Positions 16,754 to 24,700 of a stretch of DNA of 62,972 nt are shown here, piece by piece; position 1 is the first letter of the stretch; the number at the start of each line of letters is the position of its first letter. Location of the stretch: assembly GCA_046594915.1 (NCBI GenBank), contig JBKJRC010000015.1, positions 1-62,972 on the forward strand, read 5' to 3'. Position numbers and translations under genes: made by a program. The notes beneath the pieces were generated by a model. It was not told where the DNA came from. It made no database searches and worked only from the letters and a program-made list of their open reading frames with translations. This DNA is from Methylotenera_A sp046594915. Its GTDB lineage: Bacteria > Pseudomonadota > Gammaproteobacteria > Burkholderiales > Methylophilaceae.

Positions 16754-18121
16754 ATGAGCTTAAATAAGCGCCTTTCTGTTGGTCTTACGATTAGCTTAAC
16801 CATATTGCTGGGCCTGCAATGGGCGGCGATGAGTGTTGTTTTTTCACATTTATCGCAAAAACAGTTAATTAACAGACTGAGCCAAGACGCTGAGAGTTTG
16901 CTAGCGAGTATCCATTTTGGGCAAAATAAAGTGTTAACTTTAGATCCTCAAAGCGTTAATACGGTTTATCAGCGGCCATTATCAGGGCATTATTATGTGA
17001 TTTCTACGCATAATCAGCAGCAGTTTTCGCGCTCACTTTGGGATTACGATTTAGGCCAAGATAATTTGGATGCGCTTAATTTAAAAACAGGTTCTGCAAA
17101 CACACTCAATATATCTGGCCCAGAAGGGCAGCAATTATTAGTGCAGGCGCAAGGTTACCGAAAACAGCAGCATGATATCAGCATTGCAGTGGCCGAGGAT
17201 TTAGCGCCGCTAAATCAGGCGCTGCGGCAGTTTCAATGGATTTATGGCGCCATATCGCTCGCCATTTTAGTGGCACTATTGCAGATTCAACGCCAAATTG
17301 TGATCAACAGCCTTAAGCCTTTAGATGCGATTCGGCATAGTTTACTGCGCCTTGAGTCTGGCGAAATTAACCAGATTGAGTCGTTAGGACCAACAGAAAT
17401 TGCGCCAGTTATTGGTGAATTTAATCGTTTATTAAACATCATGAATAACCAAAGTCGGCGTTCGCGCGACGCTTTGGGTAATCTTGCCCATGCATTAAAA
17501 ACCCAGTTGACCATATTGAATCAGACTGTTGAACAAGCCGAAAATAAGAAATTGGGTGCCAAGCAATTAAGCACAGCGATTTTCGCCTCGACAAAAATCA
17601 TGCGGCATATTGTAGAGCGCGAATTAAAACGCGCGCGTTTAGTCGGTAATACCTTGCCTGGCCGACGCGTGGATGTACGTGCAGAAACCGCATTAATAGT
17701 AAAAACCTTGCAATTAATGTATGCAGAAAAGGCACCAATGATTAAATGCAATATTGATGACAATGTTGCTTATGTTGGTGATAACGAAGATTTTACCGAG
17801 TTACTTGGTAACGTTTTAGATAACGCCTGCAAATGGTGTAAGCAAAACGTGTATTTAAGTATTCAAGCCCAGCAAGGCATGCTGATGATTGTAGAAGAGG
17901 ATGGTTTGGGCTGCGCGGTGGAAAAACTGGAAGATTTAACCCGCCGAGGGTTTCGATTAGATGAATCCACCCCGGGCAGTGGGCTAGGTTTAGCAATTGT
18001 TTACGATATTGTGATTAGCCATGGCGGCACTGTTTCGTTTGCTCAATCCGCTCAATACGGCGGATTGAGCGTCAAAATTTGGCTGCCCAATTTGGACATC
18101 AGCAATGTACACAAAACCTAA
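16754..18121 (+). CDS. Two-component sensor histidine kinase
   Basis: A 455-residue inner-membrane kinase for the preceding regulator. Two membrane segments (about 10-30 and 155-175) flank a ~125-residue periplasmic sensor. HAMP is followed by the dimerisation helix with His246 in NLAHALKT, the N-box LLGNVLDNACKWC, and ATP-binding GSGLGLAIV. The H-box (HALKTPL-type) places it in the PhoQ/QseC-like group. The periplasmic domain could contact the two PepSY proteins; that is inference. Confidence 0.92.
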   Translation: MSLNKRLSVGLTISLTILLGLQWAAMSVVFSHLSQKQLINRLSQDAESLLASIHFGQNKVLTLDPQSVNTVYQRPLSGHYYVISTHNQQQFSRSLWDYDLGQDNLDALNLKTGSANTLNISGPEGQQLLVQAQGYRKQQHDISIAVAEDLAPLNQALRQFQWIYGAISLAILVALLQIQRQIVINSLKPLDAIRHSLLRLESGEINQIESLGPTEIAPVIGEFNRLLNIMNNQSRRSRDALGNLAHALKTQLTILNQTVEQAENKKLGAKQLSTAIFASTKIMRHIVERELKRARLVGNTLPGRRVDVRAETALIVKTLQLMYAEKAPMIKCNIDDNVAYVGDNEDFTELLGNVLDNACKWCKQNVYLSIQAQQGMLMIVEEDGLGCAVEKLEDLTRRGFRLDESTPGSGLGLAIVYDIVISHGGTVSFAQSAQYGGLSVKIWLPNLDISNVHKT

Positions 18122-18160
18122 TTCAGCAGAAAATCCACAGCAACAAAACTGGCGAAAACA

Positions 18161-18200
18161 AGCATTAAAAAAGCGCGTTTAAACGCACTTTTTTAATGCT
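18161..18200. terminator. Long bidirectional terminator
   Basis: A near-perfect 20-base inverted repeat: AGCATTAAAAAAG-GCGTTT pairs across the centre to AAACGC-CTTTTTTAATGCT with one mismatch. It separates the kinase gene from the convergent FadL gene and has T-runs on each strand. Confidence 0.75.
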
Positions 18201-18216
18201 TAAAAAGTATTAACTA

Positions 18217-19464
18217 TTAAAAGTTATGTGTTAGCTGAAGGCTGATAATATCAACACTGACATCGTATTCGCCACGCACTCGGCCGTTGCGCGTGGCAAG
18301 TTGGTTGTCGTCTATTTTGGTGTCGCTCACAAATAAATGCGCATAAGCAACATCCAATTTTGTGCTTGGCGTTGTTTGCCAACCCGCGCCAAATGTTAGC
18401 CATTTCCTGTCGTTATCGGGAATACGCACAGTACGAAACTCGTTACTTGTCGGCGTTTCGTCATAGGCAAAGCCAGCGCGTAATTTAAGTTTGTCGTTAT
18501 AGTGATAATTTGTACCGATTGAATAGCGCATTGTATTGCTCCAGTTTTCTGCTGTTACCGAGTCGGGCAAGGCATTATCAAAGTCTATACGCAATTCTTT
18601 AAATTGACTCCAGCGTGTCCAGGTTGCATCCGCCATCAAATCCCAAGTATCGTTAAGGCGGCTAAATGCGCTAACAGAAAAAGTTTCAGGCAAAGTAAGA
18701 TCGGCATTAACATTTGCATTGTTTGCGGCTAAAGCAGCACCAAATCTTGCATTGCCCTCTAAATGCTGCTCCACTTTAGAGCGATAAGCCATGCCCAAAC
18801 GTGTATCGGTTGTCGCTTGATAAATCGCACCTAAGTTAAAGCCAAATCCCCAATCATCACCTTTAATTTTCACATCACTTTCAGGCGCAACAACGCGATT
18901 AACCGCGCGGGTCAGTTCAGCCTGCGCCCACATGGCAGATAAACCAATACCTAGCGAAAGCTGGTCGTTAACTTTAAATGCCAACGAAGGATTGATATTA
19001 ATGGTTTTTAAATCAGACTTAATGCCTTGAAAACGCCCAACCCAATCTTTGTCATACTCGGTTTTTAAACCAAATGGTGCATTAACACCTATGCCAAATT
19101 TAACGTTTTCATTTAAAGGTGTCATAAAATAAAAATTAGGTACAAATGATAAATCACCGGCATCGCCACCATCACCGCCAGCAGCAACAAGAGTGGATGG
19201 GATGCTAAACCCTTTTACAGAGCCCGAATTATTAAATTCTGCTTTTGGTTTAATTAAGTGCAATGCGCCAGCGGCTTGTGTGCCTTCAATATAAGTCATA
19301 CCTGCCGGGTTGAAAAAAATCGTGCTGGCATCTTCCGCAATGGCTGCAGCACCTGCAAATGCATTACCTAATCCGCTGCCACTTTGCTCAGACAAAGCAA
19401 AACCAGCGGCTTGCGAGATGATGGGTGTTGTAAAAATGACAAAAGAGAAAAATAATTTTTGCAT
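18217..19464 (-). CDS. FadL-type outer-membrane fatty-acid transport porin
   Basis: A 415-residue outer-membrane beta-barrel of the FadL/TodX family, which moves long-chain fatty acids or hydrophobic molecules across the outer membrane. Signal peptide ends at SQAAG; mature start AGFALSEQSGSGLGNAFAG and the hatch-domain NPAGMTY motif are diagnostic; it ends in a terminal aromatic (LTHNF). It is divergent from rpfF across 292 bases, so the two may share regulation. Because the RpfF product is a fatty-acid signal, passage of DSF through this porin is plausible but unproven. Confidence 0.9.
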   Translation of the reverse strand: MQKLFFSFVIFTTPIISQAAGFALSEQSGSGLGNAFAGAAAIAEDASTIFFNPAGMTYIEGTQAAGALHLIKPKAEFNNSGSVKGFSIPSTLVAAGGDGGDAGDLSFVPNFYFMTPLNENVKFGIGVNAPFGLKTEYDKDWVGRFQGIKSDLKTININPSLAFKVNDQLSLGIGLSAMWAQAELTRAVNRVVAPESDVKIKGDDWGFGFNLGAIYQATTDTRLGMAYRSKVEQHLEGNARFGAALAANNANVNADLTLPETFSVSAFSRLNDTWDLMADATWTRWSQFKELRIDFDNALPDSVTAENWSNTMRYSIGTNYHYNDKLKLRAGFAYDETPTSNEFRTVRIPDNDRKWLTFGAGWQTTPSTKLDVAYAHLFVSDTKIDDNQLATRNGRVRGEYDVSVDIISLQLTHNF

Positions 19465-19628
19465 AACTAAAGCTTTCGTTAAAGTAAATTTTTTAGAGCC
19501 TTGAAAATAATATCACATCAATAACTTACGGCATTATTTTCGTGTGATTTATTGAATAGAATTTTTTATTTTGTTGTTATAAGCCAACAATTTTTTTGAA
19601 TACTCACCAACTTTCAAAAAACATTCAC

Positions 19629-19657
19629 TTGAGGACGCAAATTATTAAGCTTATAGT
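19629..19657 (+). promoter_or_regulatory. Predicted rpfF promoter
   Basis: TTGAGG (19629-19634), 17-base spacer, TATAGT (19652-19657), about 100 bases before rpfF. This is the best match in the fadL-rpfF gap. Confidence 0.4.
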
Positions 19658-19756
19658 CTTAATCGTAAATCCTTATATTACAAGAAGATATTCGGCTTTG
19701 TCGTCGTGTAAAGGGTTATTTAGAGGTAGCGGTTATCAAATTCTTGGGAGGTTTGT

Positions 19757-20656
19757 ATGAATACAGTTGTAGATTTTCAATTAAACAATAATGCAACTTT
19801 AACGCAGATGAGGACCCGTTTTGAGGAAGAGTTTGGTGTAATGAGTTATTTCATGAACCCAACACCTAGGCCATGTTTTAATCAAATTTGCATGGGCGAA
19901 TTGCACGATAGCCAATCTAAATTAGAGGCGGCACAAGGTCAGGTACTTGCAAATGGTAGATTAAACCAAGCGAATTATTTAGTGCTGGCGTCCGATGTGC
20001 CAGGCATATTTAATCTTGGTGGCGATTTGTCTGTATTTAAACAGTTGATTCTCTCAAAAGCACGCGATCATTTGCTGAGTTATGCAAGATTATGTGTAGA
20101 CAATGTGTGGACTTTTTATAATATGCAGGCGCCTGTCACCACTATTTCATTAGTACAGGGCCAAGCGATGGGTGGCGGATTAGAAGCGGCTTTGGCTGCC
20201 CATATTATGGTAGCTGAAAAAAGTGCTGTAATGGGTTTGCCAGAAGTGTTGTTTAATCTTTTTCCAGGTATGGGTGCTTTGAGCTTTTTATCGCGCAAAA
20301 TTGGCATGCAAGCGGCCGAAAAAATGGTGCGGTCTGGCAAAATCTATACAGGCGAAGAACTATACCAAATGGGTGTAGTGGACGTGTTGGCGGAAGATGG
20401 GCAAGGTGAATATGCGCTTAATAATTGGATTAAGAAACATCACCGCTCATTAAATTCATTTCAGGCTATTAATCGCGCCAAACAACGTGTTAACCCGCTG
20501 ACGATAAATGAATTGTATGATATTACCGAAATTTGGGTAGATGCAGCGCTTCGTTTAGATGAGCGTAATTTGAAAGTAATGGAACGCTTGGTGCGCGCTC
20601 AAAATACAAAAGTAAGCGCTGAACCTGCGCACATAAACGAAAGACAATCTGCTTAG
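19757..20656 (+). CDS. rpfF: RpfF-type DSF synthase (crotonase family)
   Basis: Makes a diffusible signal factor (a cis-2-unsaturated fatty acid) from acyl-ACP through dehydratase and thioesterase steps. The 299-residue protein matches Xanthomonas RpfF over most of its length: VLASDVPGIFNLGGDLSVF, VQGQAMGGGLEAALAAH, GLPEVLFNLFPGMGALSF and the end RLVRAQ. The two catalytic glutamates are in place at Glu143 and Glu163, with the same 20-residue spacing as Glu141/Glu161 of Xanthomonas RpfF. A GGGAGG ribosome site precedes the ATG. It ends 10 bases from the convergent rpfC, the arrangement seen in Xanthomonas. Confidence 0.92.
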   Translation: MNTVVDFQLNNNATLTQMRTRFEEEFGVMSYFMNPTPRPCFNQICMGELHDSQSKLEAAQGQVLANGRLNQANYLVLASDVPGIFNLGGDLSVFKQLILSKARDHLLSYARLCVDNVWTFYNMQAPVTTISLVQGQAMGGGLEAALAAHIMVAEKSAVMGLPEVLFNLFPGMGALSFLSRKIGMQAAEKMVRSGKIYTGEELYQMGVVDVLAEDGQGEYALNNWIKKHHRSLNSFQAINRAKQRVNPLTINELYDITEIWVDAALRLDERNLKVMERLVRAQNTKVSAEPAHINERQSA

Positions 20657-20666
20657 ATTTATCGAT

Positions 20667-22877
20667 TTAACGCATGACGCCCTCGGTCGTTTTGCTGATT
20701 GGACGGCGTAGGTAATCTTCTACCGCCAACGTTAAATTTGAAAAGTCCGCATTGAGTGTGTCAAGCATTTCTATGGATTGGGCAGGGTTAACAGAGCGGG
20801 TTAGTTTGCTGATTAACTCGGTGGTGCCTGCTAATTTTACCGCGCCTACACTCAAACTATTGCCTTTGAGTGCGTGGCAAAAATCATGCAATTCGCCATA
20901 GTGTTTTTGTTTTACTGCGGTTTCAATTTTGTAAATCAACTTAACGGAATCACTTAAGTAATTTCTGAGCAAACGATGCATAAATAAATCATCGCCTGCC
21001 CCGATTTTTTCCAGCTCTCTAAGCATACTCATATCCAAGGCGATATTATCTGCTGCTAAATCGGATTCAACCACAACGTCAACATTTAATGCGTTGCGCA
21101 TCCACAAATCAGCCGTATTTGGGGCCAGTTTTAAAACGCTCTCAATTTTGCCAAATAAGGTCGCCGCTTCTATCGGTTTGGTTAAAAAGCCGTCAAAACC
21201 TGCTTCATCTGCAATCTCTCGTGCCGCCGATGTAGCATCTGCGGTAAATAAAATAAAGCGGGTAGTTTTGTCGTCCGGCTTGGTAAATCGATATAATTTC
21301 AATGCGTCCGCACCGTTCATACCAGCCATATTTAAATCGGTAATCACCAAATCAAATTGTTTGTTTTCTAGCGCATCCAGCATTTCGTCGCCATTTTCAG
21401 CAATCTGTACTTGATGGCCAGGCAGTGATAATAAGCGGGTAATGATTTTTTGGTTGGTGGCTTCGTCTTCGCATACCAAAATATTCAAAGGGTTTAAATT
21501 GACGATATGCTGCGCGCCGCCAGAATTAGCAATCATTTCAACGCTTGCAGTTTCAAAGCGATCAATTTCATGTGTGTTAATTGCTGCGTAGATGCCAGTA
21601 GCTTTTTCAAGCGACAAATCGAACCAAAATCGGCTTCCAACACCTTCGCTGCTTTGAAAGTATAATTCGCCACCCATCGCTTCTACCATGTGTTTGGCAA
21701 TGGTTAAGCCTAAACCGCTGCCACCGAATTTTCTGGTGTTGGATGAGTCTGCCTGGGTAAAGCTATCGAATATTTTGCTTTGTTTATCGGCAGGAATACC
21801 AACGCCCGTGTCAGCCACTTCAAAATGCACAGTGACTTTGTCGTTATCTTCCTGCAATTTAATGGCGGAGATGGTCACACTGCCTTTTTGGGTAAATTTA
21901 ACCGCATTACCCATTAAGTTTGCCAATACTTGGCGAATTACAAACGCATCGCCTTTAACCGTATTTAATGCATCCGAAATGCTGATGCCAACTTGTATGC
22001 CTTTGGCAATAGATTGGGAGCGGAAGATTTCCAGCGTATCGCGAACGGCTTCTTCGACAGAAAAATCGATATGCTCAATGGTAAATTTACGTTCCTCAAT
22101 TTTAGTAAAATCGAGCACGTTATTGAGTAGCGAAAGCAGTAATTTTGATGAGCTGTCTAAGGTTTTAAGCAAATCGCGCTGATCTGCGTTAAGCGGCGTG
22201 GTTTTAAACAGCGTGCTAATGCCGATAATGCCGTTTAGTGGTGTGCGAATTTCGTGACTCATATTGGCCACGAATTGCGTTTTAGCCAGATTAGCTTCTG
22301 CCGCTTTTTCGCGTGCAATTTCAGCTTTAAGCCGAGAATCATGCATTCTTTCAATTAGTTTAGCCACGTAGATAGGCAGTGCAATCAGCATCAAGAAAAA
22401 CCCAACCACAATGGGCTGATGTACCGCCCAATACTCATTAACCCGCGTAGCAATTAAAAAGCCAACAACGCTAATTGCCTGTGCGTGATAAAGATATTTT
22501 TTGCCAAACCGAAATCCATTTCCAAAAATAACCCACAGGTAAACGCCAATAAGTACAACGCCAATATCGCCAGCTAAAGATAAAAATGTTGAAGTGCCAA
22601 TGATGTCCAACCAAGCCCCAAGTAGACGTCTGATAGGCGATTGATGTTTTGCAGCGGCGACAGCAATTAGCAGAAAAAATGCCGCAATTTCAAACACAAT
22701 AAGGCAGTACAAACCAATGATTTCACCAGAGCCAATGGATTGACCTATCGTTAAGTTAACCAGTAAATACAAGGTAAAAATTGTACCAATTGCCAGCCGC
22801 GTCAGTGCTTGCTCCAGCTCCATAGGATCGCAATGCGATCCTGCGTTTTTATACCAATTTTTTAATGTATTTAACAT
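20667..22877 (-). CDS. rpfC: RpfC-type hybrid sensor kinase for DSF
   Basis: A 736-residue hybrid kinase: N-terminal block of about five or six membrane segments (25-180), a HisKA helix with FVANMSHEIRTPLNGIIG, ATPase boxes NLMGNAVKF, DTGVGIP and GGSGLGLTIA, a receiver (ICEDE-type start LVCEDEATNQ; acceptor Asp in VITDLNMAGMNG), and a C-terminal HPt with His in FCHALKGNS. This is the RpfC layout. It lies convergent to rpfF and 9 bases downstream of a receiver-only gene, itself behind rpfG. Expected to sense DSF and phosphorylate RpfG; in Xanthomonas the receiver also binds RpfF. Confidence 0.9.
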   Translation of the reverse strand: MLNTLKNWYKNAGSHCDPMELEQALTRLAIGTIFTLYLLVNLTIGQSIGSGEIIGLYCLIVFEIAAFFLLIAVAAAKHQSPIRRLLGAWLDIIGTSTFLSLAGDIGVVLIGVYLWVIFGNGFRFGKKYLYHAQAISVVGFLIATRVNEYWAVHQPIVVGFFLMLIALPIYVAKLIERMHDSRLKAEIAREKAAEANLAKTQFVANMSHEIRTPLNGIIGISTLFKTTPLNADQRDLLKTLDSSSKLLLSLLNNVLDFTKIEERKFTIEHIDFSVEEAVRDTLEIFRSQSIAKGIQVGISISDALNTVKGDAFVIRQVLANLMGNAVKFTQKGSVTISAIKLQEDNDKVTVHFEVADTGVGIPADKQSKIFDSFTQADSSNTRKFGGSGLGLTIAKHMVEAMGGELYFQSSEGVGSRFWFDLSLEKATGIYAAINTHEIDRFETASVEMIANSGGAQHIVNLNPLNILVCEDEATNQKIITRLLSLPGHQVQIAENGDEMLDALENKQFDLVITDLNMAGMNGADALKLYRFTKPDDKTTRFILFTADATSAAREIADEAGFDGFLTKPIEAATLFGKIESVLKLAPNTADLWMRNALNVDVVVESDLAADNIALDMSMLRELEKIGAGDDLFMHRLLRNYLSDSVKLIYKIETAVKQKHYGELHDFCHALKGNSLSVGAVKLAGTTELISKLTRSVNPAQSIEMLDTLNADFSNLTLAVEDYLRRPISKTTEGVMR

Positions 22878-22886
22878 GTTAAATAA

Positions 22887-23327
22887 TTAAGCAATTAAGC
22901 CTTGGCTATAATATTCTTTACTTTGCTCTAATAATTGCCTGGCAATTTTAGCCAGTTCCTGCGTTTGCACTGGCTTGGTTAGGCAAGCAGATGCGCCAGC
23001 GGCAAGTAACTCTTGATGAATATTAATTTCTTTTAATACCGTGACCACAATGATGGATCGTGTTAATACATTGCTGGTATTTTTAATGGCTTGCACAAAT
23101 TGCATGCCATCCATTTGATGCATGCGAAAATCGGTAATAATTAAATCCACTTGCTTGTTTTGCATCCATTCCAGCGCGTTAACAGGATTGGTCATGGTCA
23201 CTATTTTTAAATTCATTTTTAAAGATTTTAAAATGGCGGTGTGAATATCGAGCACCGTTGGCTGATCATCAATCAGCAGAGCGGTTTGCCTAAATTTTGT
23301 GGCGCTTCTAATATGACTAATCGACAT
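22887..23327 (-). CDS. Stand-alone receiver (REC) protein in the rpf operon
   Basis: A 146-residue single-domain response regulator: acidic LLIDDQPTV start, acceptor Asp in LIITDFRMHQMDGM, and the Lys in CLTKPVQT. No output domain. It sits between rpfG (23 bases) and rpfC (9 bases), where Xanthomonas carries the membrane protein RpfH instead. It may shuttle phosphate between RpfC and RpfG, act as a phosphate sink, or bind RpfF. Function is inferred from position. Confidence 0.88.
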   Translation of the reverse strand: MSISHIRSATKFRQTALLIDDQPTVLDIHTAILKSLKMNLKIVTMTNPVNALEWMQNKQVDLIITDFRMHQMDGMQFVQAIKNTSNVLTRSIIVVTVLKEINIHQELLAAGASACLTKPVQTQELAKIARQLLEQSKEYYSQGLIA

Positions 23328-23350
23328 GAAATTTTCTGGTTTTTTGCTGG

Positions 23351-24424
23351 TTAGTGAATTGCGGATGCGTGTTCGCTCAGAATCTTTTCTACTTTGCCGC
23401 GAATCGAAATCATCGCCGTCACTAATTCTGGGTCGAAATGTTTACCGCTTTCATTTTTGATATAGTCAAACGCCTGGTCGGCGCTCCAGGCTTCTTTGTA
23501 AGGACGCACACTGGTTAACGCATCAAACACATCTGCAACCGCTACAATCCTTGCCGCAATCGGAATTTCATTGCCTTTTAGCGCATACGGATAGCCCGTT
23601 CCGTCATAACGTTCGTGATGCGCCAAGGCGATTTCACCACCTTTTTGTAAATATTTAGACGGACTATTTTCCAAAATTTCATAACCGATTAATGGATGTC
23701 TACGCATAATTTTTAGCTCCTGCTCATCCAGCGGGCCTCTTTTTAATAAAATACTGTCTGGAATGCCAATCTTGCCAATATCGTGTAGCGGCGATGAAAG
23801 CTCAATCACTTCTGCTTCTTCTTCGCTCAAACCAATTGCCTCGGCCAGCGCTCTGCTGTAGAGCGACATGCGATGCAAATGCAAAGCAGTATCGTAATCT
23901 TTATGTTCGCCTGCGCGCGCAAGGCGCATCAAGGTTTCTTTTTCACGCGCCCTAACTTCGGCTGTGGCGGCTTTTACCAGGCTTTCCAACAAATTGCTTT
24001 TGTTTTGCAGCGCAATATGCTGCTGGCGCATGGTTAACAAATTACGCGTGCGCGCTGTGCATTCGGTGACATCCACTGGTTTGCTGATAAAGTCGGCCAC
24101 GCCAGCATCCAAAGCCTCATAACGCGTTTCCGTATCTTTCTTGATGGTAATCATCACAACGGGCACCGATTCATATTTTGGTAGCGTTTTTAGCAACCTA
24201 ATAAAATCCACGCCATTCATTTCTGGCATCACATAATCGACAAACACCAAATCAGCGGTATGTTGCGTGGCCCACTCCAGCGCTTGCTCTGGGTTGTGTT
24301 TTTCGATAATTTTAATGGTGGAGTTAATGTTTTTAACCACATGCGAAAGAATCGTTCTACTGGTTGATTGATCGTCCACGATTAACACGCAACAGTCGTC
24401 AAACATTTGTATATTTTTCATCAA
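23351..24424 (-). CDS. rpfG: RpfG-type response regulator, HD-GYP cyclic-di-GMP phosphodiesterase
   Basis: A 357-residue regulator that degrades cyclic-di-GMP when activated by RpfC. Receiver domain (about 10-130) with LIVDDQSTS and phosphoacceptor Asp in VFVDYVMPEMNG. The HD-GYP domain (about 170-345) has HLHRMSLYSRALA, the metal site SPLHDIGKIGIPD, and the signature HHERYDGTGYP; all catalytic residues are visible. First gene of the minus-strand rpfG-REC-rpfC operon. A 276-base AT-rich leader upstream shows no clear structure. Confidence 0.93.
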   Translation of the reverse strand: MMKNIQMFDDCCVLIVDDQSTSRTILSHVVKNINSTIKIIEKHNPEQALEWATQHTADLVFVDYVMPEMNGVDFIRLLKTLPKYESVPVVMITIKKDTETRYEALDAGVADFISKPVDVTECTARTRNLLTMRQQHIALQNKSNLLESLVKAATAEVRAREKETLMRLARAGEHKDYDTALHLHRMSLYSRALAEAIGLSEEEAEVIELSSPLHDIGKIGIPDSILLKRGPLDEQELKIMRRHPLIGYEILENSPSKYLQKGGEIALAHHERYDGTGYPYALKGNEIPIAARIVAVADVFDALTSVRPYKEAWSADQAFDYIKNESGKHFDPELVTAMISIRGKVEKILSEHASAIH

Positions 24425-24700
24425 TTAAGTATCCTAAAAGGGCTATTACTTCTTTGTTGTTTGAAAATAAATTAAGCAATATTTAAGCCAAATATTTGAA
24501 TATTGGCGAGACATAAAAACAAACCTGTCAGAAACAATATAAAAAAAATAAAACCAAATAAAATCAAATGGTTATCGTTTTTTTAAATGCATCAAGTTAA
24601 GTTTGATATTTAATAGTTGAGCTTTTTTGTTGTTTGTTTTGAAGTTTGATTGACCAAAAATCATCAACTAGTCATTTATTTTGACATATTACACTGACAA

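Noticed and set aside
19571..19597. Hairpin TTGTTG/CAACAA with T-run between fadL and rpfF
   Set aside because: A 6-bp AT-rich stem ahead of the predicted rpfF promoter has no transcript to terminate; probably chance in AT-rich DNA.
21688..22182. 164-residue open frame opposite rpfC
   Set aside because: Antisense shadow of the kinase ATPase region; composition is that of a reversed coding strand.
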